Origin: Zeimonas sp046347945
GTDB lineage: Bacteria > Pseudomonadota > Gammaproteobacteria > Burkholderiales > Burkholderiaceae_E
Direction: 5' to 3'
Assembly: GCA_046347945.1 (NCBI GenBank)
Contig: JAXMFB010000003.1
Coordinates: 352,895-416,894, forward strand
DNA length: 64,000 bases
Part shown: positions 25,339-33,277 of the stretch, in pieces
Numbering within the stretch: position 1 is the stretch's first letter
Layout of the letters: every line of letters starts with the position of its first letter
Translations under genes and position numbers: made by a program
The notes under the pieces: model-generated
The model's database searches: none
What the model was told of the DNA's origin: nothing
The model's input: only the letters and a program-made list of their open reading frames with translations

Positions 25339-25941
25339 ATGCTTCCTCCCTTCGTCCAGTGGCTGATCATCGCCAACGTCGTCGCCTTCCTGGCGCAGGG
25401 CGCGGTCGGTGCGCCGCTCGTCGAGTGGTTCGCGCTGTGGCCCGGCGAACCGGGCGCGGTGCTCTCGGCGCCATGGACCTTGCTGACCTACGGCTTCCTG
25501 CACGCCGGCGTGACCCACCTGCTGTTCAACATGTTCGCGCTGTGGATGTTCGGCTCGGACCTCGAGCGCGTGTGGGGCGCGAAGCGGCTCGCGCTGGGCT
25601 ATTTCAGCGGTGTCGCGATCGGCGCGCTCGCGCAGGTCTTCGTGGTCGTCGCCTTCGGCGCGTCGGACGCGCCGGTGATCGGCGCCTCGGCCGGCGTGTT
25701 CGCGATGCTGGCCGGCTACGCGATCGTCTTCCCGAACCGGATCGTGATGCTGCTGATCCCGCCCGTCCCGCTGCCGGCCCGCGTGTTCGTCGTGCTCTAC
25801 GGCGCGCTCGAGCTCGTGCTCGGCGTGACCGGAACGGCGGCCGGCGTCGCGCACTTCGCGCATCTCGGCGGCATGGCGGGCGGCTGGATCGCGTACCGTT
25901 TCGGCGGCCGGCTGTCCGGCCGTTGGCGCGGCCGTCGTTGA
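25339..25941 (+). CDS. rhomboid family intramembrane serine protease
   Basis: 200-residue, six-helix rhomboid protease. The catalytic serine is Ser117 in GASAGVFAML and the histidine is in VAHFAHLGG (His172 or His175); HLLFNMFALWMFG (about residues 60-72) is the conserved second-helix HxxxN region. Cleaves transmembrane helices within the lipid bilayer. It follows a 190-base region without a convincing gene and precedes a small periplasmic protein gene by 53 bases. No ribosome binding site of note at ATG 25339. Confidence 0.9.
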   Translation: MLPPFVQWLIIANVVAFLAQGAVGAPLVEWFALWPGEPGAVLSAPWTLLTYGFLHAGVTHLLFNMFALWMFGSDLERVWGAKRLALGYFSGVAIGALAQVFVVVAFGASDAPVIGASAGVFAMLAGYAIVFPNRIVMLLIPPVPLPARVFVVLYGALELVLGVTGTAAGVAHFAHLGGMAGGWIAYRFGGRLSGRWRGRR

Positions 25942-25994
25942 GCGGCGACCGCTGCGGTATATTGGCCGGGAGCCAGGGCACGCACGGAGGCGCC

Positions 25995-26342
25995 ATGAAG
26001 ATCCGGACTTCGCTCGTCGTCGCCGCATTCGCCGGCGTCGCCGCTCCGCTCGCTGCAGGAGCGGCCGGGACGCCGTTCGTGCGCATCACGCAGCCCGCCA
26101 ACGGTGCGCGGCTCGACGCGATGGAGCAGAACCGGCTGGTCTACGAGGTCGAGCCGGGCCCGCGCGGCGATCACGTTCACGTCTACGTCGACGAAAAGGA
26201 AGTCGGTATCCTGCGCCAGCTCAAGGGCAGCTACGCGCTCGAGACGCTCGCGCCGGGCCGGCACACGATCTGCGTCAAGGTCGTGAACAAGGCGCACACG
26301 CCGATCGGGGTCCAGGATTGCGTGAGCGCGAGCGTCGAGTGA
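25995..26342 (+). CDS. small periplasmic protein of unknown function
   Basis: 115-residue exported protein. The start is decided by a strong GGAGG (25986-25990) four bases before ATG 25995. A signal peptide runs to about residue 24 (AAGAAG). The rest looks like one immunoglobulin-like or DUF4399/DUF6130-like beta domain: ITQPANGARL, RGDHVHVYVDEKEVG (histidine pair at about residues 57-59) and APGRHTICVKVVNKAHTPIG. Two cysteines (ICVK and QDCVS) could form a disulfide. The HVHVY pattern suggests metal or ligand binding, which is speculation. Ten bases before the membrane protein gene. Confidence 0.7.
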   Translation: MKIRTSLVVAAFAGVAAPLAAGAAGTPFVRITQPANGARLDAMEQNRLVYEVEPGPRGDHVHVYVDEKEVGILRQLKGSYALETLAPGRHTICVKVVNKAHTPIGVQDCVSASVE

Positions 26343-26352
26343 CCGGCGTGCG

Positions 26353-26766
26353 ATGAGCGCCGAGAACCTCGCCTACGCGGTCGTCCAGGTCGTCCACAAC
26401 TTCGGCGCCGCCGCAGTCGTCGGTGGCGCGCTCGCCGCGCGCTGGCTGGCCTCGGCCGACGTCCGACGCCAACGGCAGCTGGCCTGGATGGTGCTGGCGG
26501 GCTGGGCGGCGCAGGCGGGCAGCGGGGCGCTGTTCGGGGCGATCAGCCTGCACTACTACGGCCGGTTCCCCGACCTCCACGGCACGGCGGTCGCGGCACT
26601 GCGGGTCAAGGTCGCGTGCGCGCTGGCGGGCTTCGTGATCGCGGCGCTGTTCCTGCGCCGCGCCAAGCGCTGGGGCGAGGGCGCGAAGCGCCGCGCGTGG
26701 AGCCTGCTGGCGGCGCTGGCCGTCGTCGCGCTCACCGCGGCGGCGTTCCTGCGCTGGTTCTCGTGA
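26353..26766 (+). CDS. small integral membrane protein, unknown
   Basis: 137 residues with four predicted helices (about 6-30, 42-64, 76-98 and 112-134). The VVHNFGAAAVVGGALAARW segment holds a histidine in the first helix, and SLHYYGRFPDLHG a pair in a loop, which could bind haem or metal, as in small cytochrome-b- or CopD-like membrane proteins; I cannot confirm a family. The stop TGA (26764-26766) overlaps the GTG start of the following TDT transporter, so the two are coupled. The preceding periplasmic protein gene ends ten bases upstream, making a likely three-gene unit. Confidence 0.68.
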   Translation: MSAENLAYAVVQVVHNFGAAAVVGGALAARWLASADVRRQRQLAWMVLAGWAAQAGSGALFGAISLHYYGRFPDLHGTAVAALRVKVACALAGFVIAALFLRRAKRWGEGAKRRAWSLLAALAVVALTAAAFLRWFS

Positions 26767-27821
26767 GCGTGCCGCAGCCGTCCGGGTCGCCCGGCGGTCT
26801 CGCCGAGCTCTCGCCGGCGTACTTCGCGCTGGTGATGGCGACCGGCATCGTCTCGCTCGCCTCGCAGCAGATGGGGCTGCACTCGATCGCCGTGGCCCTG
26901 TTCGTCCTGAACATCGTCGCCTGGGTGGCGCTGTGGCTGCTCAGCGTGGCGCGGATGGTCCGGCATCGGCGGCGCTTCTTCGGCGACATGGTCGACCACC
27001 TGCGCGGGCCGGGGTTCTTCACGATGGTCGCCGGCACGGCGGTTCTGGGCAGCCAGTGCGCGCTGCTGGCGAGCGAATACCGGGCCGCGGTCGCGCTGTG
27101 GGCGCTCGCGATCGTGCTCTGGATCGGCCTCACCTACACCGTGTTCGCCGCGTTCACGATCAAGGAGGACAAGCCGACGCTGGATCGCGGCATCACCGGC
27201 GGATGGCTGCTCGCGGTCGTGGCCACGCAGTCCATCGCGGTGCTCAGCGCGCTGCTCGCCGCCCATATCGGGCAGCCCTGGAAGCTCGAGCTGAACTTCT
27301 TCGCGCTGTCGATGTGGCTGTGGGGCGGCATGCTCTACATCTGGATGATGTCGCTGATCTTCTACCGGTATGCCTTCTTCCGGTTTTCGCCCGGCGACCT
27401 CGCGCCACCGTACTGGATCAACATGGGGGCGATGGCGATCTCCACGCTGGCGGGGTCGCTGCTGATCGTGAATGCGCCCGATGCGCCGTTCCTGCGCTCG
27501 CTGCTGCCGTTCCTGAAGGGCTTCACGGTGTTCTACTGGGCGACGGGCACCTGGTGGATTCCGATGCTGCTGGTGCTGGCCGCGTGGCGCTACGTGTACA
27601 AGCGCTTTCCGCTCAGGTACGACCCGTTGTACTGGGGCGCAGTGTTTCCGCTCGGCATGTACGCGGCGAGCACGCACGAGATGGCGCAGGCGATGGAATT
27701 CGGGTTCCTGGGCTTCCTGCCGCCGCTGTTCCTGGCGGCGGCGCTGCTGGCATGGTCGGCGGCGTTTGCAGGCATGATGTGGCAGCTGTCGCGCCGGCTG
27801 CGCGCCGGCGCCGCGGCGTAG
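26763..27821 (+). CDS. TDT-family transporter (tellurite-resistance/dicarboxylate, SLAC1-like)
   Basis: 352-residue, ten-helix membrane protein of the TDT (TehA/SLAC1/Mae1) fold. The opening LSPAYFALVMATGIVSLASQ is diagnostic, and the regular spacing of aromatic-rich helices continues to AFAGMMWQLSRRLR. Members transport C4-dicarboxylates or act as anion channels; the substrate here is unknown. GTG 26763 overlaps the stop of the upstream membrane protein (GTGA). Confidence 0.87.
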   Translation: MSVPQPSGSPGGLAELSPAYFALVMATGIVSLASQQMGLHSIAVALFVLNIVAWVALWLLSVARMVRHRRRFFGDMVDHLRGPGFFTMVAGTAVLGSQCALLASEYRAAVALWALAIVLWIGLTYTVFAAFTIKEDKPTLDRGITGGWLLAVVATQSIAVLSALLAAHIGQPWKLELNFFALSMWLWGGMLYIWMMSLIFYRYAFFRFSPGDLAPPYWINMGAMAISTLAGSLLIVNAPDAPFLRSLLPFLKGFTVFYWATGTWWIPMLLVLAAWRYVYKRFPLRYDPLYWGAVFPLGMYAASTHEMAQAMEFGFLGFLPPLFLAAALLAWSAAFAGMMWQLSRRLRAGAAA

Positions 27822-27847
27822 CGTGCGGCCGCCGCGCTCGCGTGGCG

Positions 27848-28744
27848 CTACCGGCTGACCGGCGCGCCTGGCGAACCGAGCGCGGGGTCGGCGTCGAACG
27901 CGATGTCGCCGTCGGGCACCGGTTCGCCGGTGGCCCGCAGCCCGGCGAAGTCGAAGCGTTCCCGGTCCATCAGGTGCGAGGGCGCGACCCGGCCGAGCGA
28001 CGCGAACACGTTCTCGACGCGCCCGGGGAAGCGCCGCTCCCATTCGCGCATCAGCTGCTTGATCTCGCGGCGCTTCAGGTTCTCCTGCGAGCCGCAGAGG
28101 TTGCACGGGATGATCGGGAACGCGCGCCATTCGGCCCAGGCGGCGAGGTCCTCCTCCTGCACGTAGGCGAGCGGCCGGATGACGATGTGGCGGCCATCGT
28201 CGGAGACGAGCTTCGGCGGCATCGCCTTGAGCTTGCCGCCGAAGAACATGTTCAGGAAGAAAGTCTCGAGGATGTCGTCGCGGTGGTGGCCCAGTGCGAT
28301 CTTCGTCGCGCCGAGCTCGTCGGCCACGCGATACAGGATGCCGCGCCGCAGCCGCGAACACAGCGAACACATCGTGCGTCCCTCGGGGATGACACGCGTG
28401 ACGATCGAGTAGGTGTCCTGGTTCTCGATGTGGAACGGCACGCCGAGCGACTCGAGGTAGCGCGGCAGCACGTCGGCCGGAAAGCCCGGCTGCTTCTGGT
28501 CGAGGTTGACTGCGACGACGTCGAACGGCACCGGGGCGCGGCTGCGCAGCGTGAGCAGCAGGTCGAGCAGCGCGTAGCTGTCCTTGCCGCCCGACAGGCA
28601 GACCATCACGCGGTCGCCGGCCTCGATCATTCCGTAGTCGCCGATCGCCTGCCCCGCGAGCCGCAGCAGGCGCTTGTGCAGCTTGTTGCGCTCGTACGCG
28701 AGCTTCTCGTCGCGGCGCGTGGCGGGGATTTCGACGGTGCTCAC
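27848..28744 (-). CDS. ttcA: tRNA 2-thiocytidine(32) synthetase TtcA
   Basis: 298-residue PP-loop ATPase that thiolates cytidine 32 of certain tRNAs using a [4Fe-4S] cluster. The PP-loop SGGKDS is at residues 51-56, and the cluster cysteines lie in CSLC (126-129) and CNLC (214-217); GHHRDDILETFFLN is also a TtcA signature. The start is GTG 28744, overlapping the folB stop (GTGA). The C-terminal 40 residues are variable. Last gene of the folM-folB-ttcA unit. Confidence 0.95.
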   Translation of the reverse strand: MSTVEIPATRRDEKLAYERNKLHKRLLRLAGQAIGDYGMIEAGDRVMVCLSGGKDSYALLDLLLTLRSRAPVPFDVVAVNLDQKQPGFPADVLPRYLESLGVPFHIENQDTYSIVTRVIPEGRTMCSLCSRLRRGILYRVADELGATKIALGHHRDDILETFFLNMFFGGKLKAMPPKLVSDDGRHIVIRPLAYVQEEDLAAWAEWRAFPIIPCNLCGSQENLKRREIKQLMREWERRFPGRVENVFASLGRVAPSHLMDRERFDFAGLRATGEPVPDGDIAFDADPALGSPGAPVSR

Positions 28745-29115
28745 GGATGCCTCCAGACCTCGACCCGCACCGCGCGCGCGCGCGGCAGCGGCTGCGGCTT
28801 GGTGACCGACACCTTCAGCGCGCGCAGGCCCGGCAGCCGCGCGAGATCGTCGGCGAGCTCGCCGCACAGCGTTTCGACCAGCTTGAAGCGGCGGTCGGCG
28901 ACGATGCGCTCGACGGCCTCGACCACGCGCTCGTAGTTGACGGTTTCGGCGAGCGTGTCGCGGCGATGGATCTTCGCCGCGTGCGGCACGTACAGCTCGA
29001 CGTCGATGACGACCGGCCGGCGCCGCGCCTGCTCGCGCTCGTAGACGCCCAGGAAGCAGTCGATCTCGATGTCCTGGACGAGGATGCGATAGCAGTCGTG
29101 ATAGGTGTCTTGCAT
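28741..29115 (-). CDS. folB: dihydroneopterin aldolase
   Basis: 124-residue folate-pathway enzyme converting dihydroneopterin to 6-hydroxymethyl-dihydropterin. Typical elements are ILVQDIEIDCFLGVYEREQ (about residues 11-29), NYERVVEAVERIV and the catalytic lysine region VSVTKPQPLP. It is linked to the pteridine reductase-like gene upstream (31-base gap) and overlaps ttcA downstream. The folB/folM pairing is sensible since both act on reduced pterins. Confidence 0.93.
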   Translation of the reverse strand: MQDTYHDCYRILVQDIEIDCFLGVYEREQARRRPVVIDVELYVPHAAKIHRRDTLAETVNYERVVEAVERIVADRRFKLVETLCGELADDLARLPGLRALKVSVTKPQPLPRARAVRVEVWRHP

Positions 29116-29146
29116 GATGGTCCGGTCGGGAGTGCGGGAGTGCGCC

Positions 29147-29906
29147 TCAGCGCGGCTCGATCCAGTGCGATACCAGGCTCGCGCCGCCGTCGACGTTCAG
29201 CACGTGGCCGGTCACGTAGTCGTTGCCGAACAGCAGGAACTCGATCGCGCGCGCGATGTCGTGCCCGGTGCCGAGCCGCCCGAGCGGGATCGCCGCCTCG
29301 CCGGCGCGACGCTCCTCGTCGCTGAAGACCGGCTGCTCGGGCCAGTCGAGCGAACCCGGCGACACCGCGTTGACGCGAACCTGCGGCGCCAGCTCGAGCG
29401 CGAGCGCGCGGGTCAGCGCCACGATGCCCGCCTTGGCCGCCGTGTACACCGAGAACTGTGGCAACGGGCGCTCGGTGTGCACGTCGCAGACGTTGACGAT
29501 CGCGCCGCCGCGCAGGCGCAGCCACGGAACCGCGGCCTGGCTGACGAACACCGTGGCCTTCAGGTTGCCGTCGACGAGTTCCGACCAGTGCTGCTCGTCG
29601 ATGCTGCCGACGGGCGTGCGGCCGAAGCTCGATGCATTGTTGACCAGCGCGTCGAGCCGGTTCTTCCAGTGCGCCGCCGCCGCGACCATCCGCGCGCACT
29701 TCGTGCGCGCTCGACAGGTCGGCGGCGAGCGCCAGCGCCGAGTTCTCGCGCGCGGCGTTCAGCGACGCGGCCAGGCGGTTGGCGTCGTCGGCCGAGTGTC
29801 GATAGTGCAGCACGACGCTGCAGCCCAGGGCGTGCAGATGGCGCGCGACCTCGGCGCCGACGCGCCGGGCCGCGCCCGTGACGAGGACGACGCAGTCGGG
29901 TTTCAT
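29147..29906 (-). pseudogene. folM: FolM-like pteridine reductase (SDR), frameshifted as sequenced
   Basis: Short-chain dehydrogenase of the FolM/pteridine reductase group. The first 70 or so codons (from ATG 29906) carry the arginine-type cofactor motif VTGAARRVG that is characteristic of this group; the rest, in another frame from about 29695, has NNASSFG, the catalytic YTAAKAG and GHVLNVDGG. Continuity is restored by removing one base in the GCGCGCGG run near 29690-29700. Everything else is intact and the normal length would be about 253 residues, so a single sequencing error is at least as likely as a real mutation. Located directly upstream of folB. Confidence 0.8.
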
Positions 29907-30007
29907 GTCGAGGGGGGATCGAGCGTGGGCAGTTTAATCCATCCGGGCAGCGGGCCGGGCTGGTACGATCGCCGCATCATCGTGGAGTTCCCAGGGCATT
30001 GGCGAGC

Positions 30008-30937
30008 ATGCTGAGCTTCCTTCCTGCGGCCGCGCGCGGGGTCGTGGCGATCCTGATGCTGGTCGTCAATACGCTGTTCTGGTGCCTGCTGCTGTTCGCG
30101 CTGGCGCTGGTGAAGCTGGCATTGCCGTTCGCGCGGGTGCGCGCCGCGATCGATCCGGTGCTCAACGGGATCGCCACGCGCTGGATCGCGGGCAACAGCG
30201 GCTGGATGCGGCTCACGCAGCGCACCACCTGGGACGTCGAGGGGCTCGACGGCTTCGAGTATCGCGGCTGGTACATGGTCTGCGCGAACCACCAGACCTG
30301 GGTCGACATCTTCGTGCTGCAGCACCTGTTCAACCGGCGCATCCCGCTGCTGAAGTTCTTCCTGAAGCACGAGTTGATCTGGGTGCCGGTGATGGGGCTG
30401 GCCTGGTGGGCGCTCGACTTCCCGTTCATGCGCCGGCACTCCGAGCAGTACCTGAGGAAGCACCCCGAGAAGCGCCTCGAAGACCTCGAGACCACGCGGC
30501 GCGCCTGCGCGAAGTTCGCACTGCTTCCGACCAGCGTGATGAACTTCGTCGAGGGCACGCGCTTCACGCCCGAAAAGCACGCCGCGCAGCACTCGCCGTA
30601 CCGGCACCTGCTCAAGCCGAAGGCCGGCGCGCTCGCGTTGTCGCTCAACGCGCTGGGCGACAGGTTCGACTCGATGATCGACGTGACGATCGTCTATCCC
30701 GGAGGCGCGCCGAACTTCTGGCAGTTCCTGCGCGGAGACGTCGAGCGCATCGTGGTGCGCGTCGACCGGCACGCGATCCCGACCGAGTTCTCCAGCGGCA
30801 ACTTCATGGCCGACTCGAGGTTGCGCAAGCGGGTGCAGGCGTGGCTGCACGACCTCTGGCAGCGCAAGGATCGCCGGATCGACGAGCTCCTCGCCGGGCA
30901 GGCGCCGGCCGAGGGGCGCGCCGATGCGCCCCGCTGA
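30008..30937 (+). CDS. 1-acyl-glycerol-3-phosphate acyltransferase-like protein (YihG type)
   Basis: 309-residue membrane acyltransferase. The catalytic HX4D motif is NHQTWVD (about residues 97-103), followed by FVEGTRF (about residues 179-185), the glycerophosphate-binding block. There is an N-terminal hydrophobic segment of about 25 residues. This matches YihG/PlsC-like enzymes that add an acyl chain at the sn-2 position of lysophospholipids. ATG 30008 is chosen over the TTG at 29999. Its end overlaps the start of the next gene by 14 bases, indicating cotranscription with the MidA-like methyltransferase. Confidence 0.86.
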   Translation: MLSFLPAAARGVVAILMLVVNTLFWCLLLFALALVKLALPFARVRAAIDPVLNGIATRWIAGNSGWMRLTQRTTWDVEGLDGFEYRGWYMVCANHQTWVDIFVLQHLFNRRIPLLKFFLKHELIWVPVMGLAWWALDFPFMRRHSEQYLRKHPEKRLEDLETTRRACAKFALLPTSVMNFVEGTRFTPEKHAAQHSPYRHLLKPKAGALALSLNALGDRFDSMIDVTIVYPGGAPNFWQFLRGDVERIVVRVDRHAIPTEFSSGNFMADSRLRKRVQAWLHDLWQRKDRRIDELLAGQAPAEGRADAPR

Positions 30938-32156
30938 GGGGGCCGGCCCGCGGGGCCGTGCGGGCGCGTCGACCAGCGACGCGCTGCCCGCGCCGCCCGC
31001 GCAGGCCGCGCAGGCGTCGCGCGAGCTCGCCGCGCGGATCGCCGACGCGATCGGTCGCGCCGGCGGCTGGATCGGCTTCGACCGGTACATGGCGCTGGCG
31101 CTCTACGAGCCCCGGCTCGGCTATTACGCGGCGGGCAGCCGCAAGTTCGGCGCCGAGGGCGACTTCGTCACGGCGCCCGAGCTTTCGCCGCTGTTCGGCC
31201 AATGCGTGGCGGCCCAGTGCGCGCACTGGTTCGGGTCGGTGCAGCCGAGAATCGTCGAGTTCGGCGCGGGCTCCGGAGCCCTGGCCGCCGAACTGCTCGC
31301 GTCGCTGGACGCACTCGGCGAGGCGCCCGAGCGCTACGAGATCGTCGAGGTGTCGGCGTCGTTGCGCGAGCGGCAGCGCGAACTGCTGGCCCGGCGGGTG
31401 CCCGAACTGCTCGGGCGCGTGAGCTGGCTCGACGCGCTGGCGCCGCGGATCGAGGGCGTGGTGCTGGCCAACGAGGTGCTCGACGCGATGCCGGTGCGGC
31501 TGTTCCGCTGGTCCGACGGCGCCGTGCACGAGCGCGGCGTCGCCTGCGCGCCGGCGGGCGGTTTCGCGTTCGCCGACCGTCCCGCTGACGACGCGTTCGC
31601 CGGGCGCGTGCGGCGTACCCTCGAGCAGGTCTGGGGCGAGGGCGCGGCGCCGCGCGGCGACTACGTCTCGGAGGTCGGCGAGCAGGCCGCAGGCTGGGTG
31701 GCCACGATCGCCGGGCGGCTCGCGCGTGGCGCGATGCTGCTGTTCGACTACGGCTTCCCGCGCGCCGAGTACTACCATCCGCACCGCTCGACCGGCACGC
31801 TGCAGTGCCACTACCGCCACCGCGTGCACGGCGACCCGTTCCTCTGGCCGGGCCTGCAGGACATTACCGCGCACGTCGACTTCACCGCAGTGGCCGGCGC
31901 CGCGCGCGACGCCGGCCTCGCGGCGCTCGGTTTCGCCTCGCAGGCACGCTTCCTGCTCGACTGCGGCTTGCTCGACCGGCTGGCGGCGCTGCCGCGCAGC
32001 GACGCGCGCGAGTGGGCGAAGCAGGCGCAGGCCGCGCAGATGCTGCTGTCCGAGGCGGAGATGGGCGAGCTGTTCAAGGCGATCGCGTTCGGGCGCGATG
32101 TCCCCGACGACGCGCCGGGCTTCGCCACGCGCGACCGGCGCGCCGTGCTGGAATAG
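30924..32156 (+). CDS. SAM-dependent methyltransferase, MidA/NDUFAF7 family
   Basis: 410-residue member of the DUF185 family, whose eukaryotic homologue NDUFAF7 methylates an arginine of complex I. Motif I is IVEFGAGSGALAAELL (about residues 110-125); FGAEGDFVTAPELSPLFG and the LLFDYGFPRAEYYHP block are diagnostic. An N-terminal low-complexity tail of about 35 residues precedes the fold, so the true start could lie further in. Overlaps the acyltransferase gene. The bacterial substrate is unknown. Confidence 0.88.
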   Translation: MRPAEGAGPRGRAGASTSDALPAPPAQAAQASRELAARIADAIGRAGGWIGFDRYMALALYEPRLGYYAAGSRKFGAEGDFVTAPELSPLFGQCVAAQCAHWFGSVQPRIVEFGAGSGALAAELLASLDALGEAPERYEIVEVSASLRERQRELLARRVPELLGRVSWLDALAPRIEGVVLANEVLDAMPVRLFRWSDGAVHERGVACAPAGGFAFADRPADDAFAGRVRRTLEQVWGEGAAPRGDYVSEVGEQAAGWVATIAGRLARGAMLLFDYGFPRAEYYHPHRSTGTLQCHYRHRVHGDPFLWPGLQDITAHVDFTAVAGAARDAGLAALGFASQARFLLDCGLLDRLAALPRSDAREWAKQAQAAQMLLSEAEMGELFKAIAFGRDVPDDAPGFATRDRRAVLE

Positions 32157-32159
32157 GCC

Positions 32160-33026
32160 GTGGACACCCGTCAGGCCGTGGACACCCGTCGAACCGTCCG
32201 GATCGTCGCGCGCGCCGTCGTCGCGCGCGCTGCGATCGCGATCGCCGCCGCGTGCGCGACGGTGCCGGGGGTGCCGCGTGCGGCGTCGGCACAGGCCGGC
32301 GCCGATGTCGCGGCGCGGGAGCTCGCCGCGCGGGCGCCGGCGAAATCCACGGCGCAGGGCGTGCGTCCCGACGTCGATCGCCTGTCGGTCGACGAGCTCG
32401 ACCGGCTCGCCGCCGAGTCGCGCCAGCGCTGGTCGACGAGCCGGCACGGGCAGATGCTGTTGCGGATCCTGCCTGCCGGGCCGCGCCCGTCGGAGCTGCC
32501 CGAGCCGGACTCGCGCGGCGCCAGGCTCACTGCGCTGTACTGCGTGCAGTGCCACCACCTGCCCGACCCGGCGATGCACGACGCCGAGCGCTGGCGCGGC
32601 GTCGTGCAGCGGATGGTGCCGCGCATGGAAGGCAAGGGCAACCTGGGCGTGCTGATGGCCGACATGATGAAGGCGCCCGGCGGCGCGCAGGCGCCGGTGC
32701 TGGCCGCGCCGCGGCCCGGCGAGGCGCGCGAGATCGTCGCCTACCTGCAGCGCCACGCGCAGCAACCGCTCGACCCGACGCAGCCCGGCCTGGCGCGCGC
32801 GCTCGACACCGACGCCGGACGGATGTTCCGCCGCGCCTGCGACCAGTGCCACGTGCTGCCCGACCCGAAGCGCCACGTCGCGGCCGATTGGCCGGCCGTG
32901 GTGCGCCGGATGCAGGCCAACATGCTCTGGATGAACCGGGTGGCCGGAACGCGGTTCGACGTTCGCGAGCCGCAACTGCGCGCCGCCGACATCGTGGCGT
33001 TCCTGCAGCGCCACGCGCGGCACTGA
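32160..33026 (+). CDS. exported di-heme c-type cytochrome-like protein
   Basis: About 288 residues with two CxxCH haem sites, CVQCH (128-132) and CDQCH (227-231), each at the start of a similar module with H-LPDP, a tryptophan and R-M residues (AERWRGVVQRMVPRM and DWPAVVRRMQANM), so the protein looks like a tandem duplication of one cytochrome unit. A signal sequence ends near AASAQ (about residue 45). The start is uncertain: two candidate GTG codons (32160 and 32178) lie in an 18-base tandem near-repeat beginning GTGGACACCCGTC. The methionines after each haem motif are candidate axial ligands. No specific family is recognised. Confidence 0.75.
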   Translation: MDTRQAVDTRRTVRIVARAVVARAAIAIAAACATVPGVPRAASAQAGADVAARELAARAPAKSTAQGVRPDVDRLSVDELDRLAAESRQRWSTSRHGQMLLRILPAGPRPSELPEPDSRGARLTALYCVQCHHLPDPAMHDAERWRGVVQRMVPRMEGKGNLGVLMADMMKAPGGAQAPVLAAPRPGEAREIVAYLQRHAQQPLDPTQPGLARALDTDAGRMFRRACDQCHVLPDPKRHVAADWPAVVRRMQANMLWMNRVAGTRFDVREPQLRAADIVAFLQRHARH

Positions 33027-33048
33027 CGACGCGCGGCGGGGTTCGACG

Positions 33049-33243
33049 ATGCTGAAATGGCTGCTCGTGGTGACGCTGGCGCTGGCGCTGTTCTCGGGCC
33101 TGATGCCGCTGCTGCGCCGCTTCGGCATCGGTCGGCTGCCCGGCGACTTCGAGTTCCGCGCGCTGGGGCGCGACTGGTCGATTCCGCTCGCCTCGACGAT
33201 CCTGCTGTCGCTGCTCGCGGCGCTGCTCGCGAAGCTGCTCTGA
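33049..33243 (+). CDS. DUF2905 family membrane protein
   Basis: 64-residue protein with two hydrophobic helices (about residues 3-20 and 46-63) separated by RRFGIGRLPGDFEFRALGRDWSIPLAS split over the loop; GRLPGD is the hallmark of DUF2905. Such proteins are widespread, small and of unknown function. Twenty-two bases after the di-heme protein gene and convergent with cca. Confidence 0.88.
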   Translation: MLKWLLVVTLALALFSGLMPLLRRFGIGRLPGDFEFRALGRDWSIPLASTILLSLLAALLAKLL

Positions 33244-33277
33244 ACCGGGGCGGCGCCGCGGCCCGGCCGCCCGGGCT

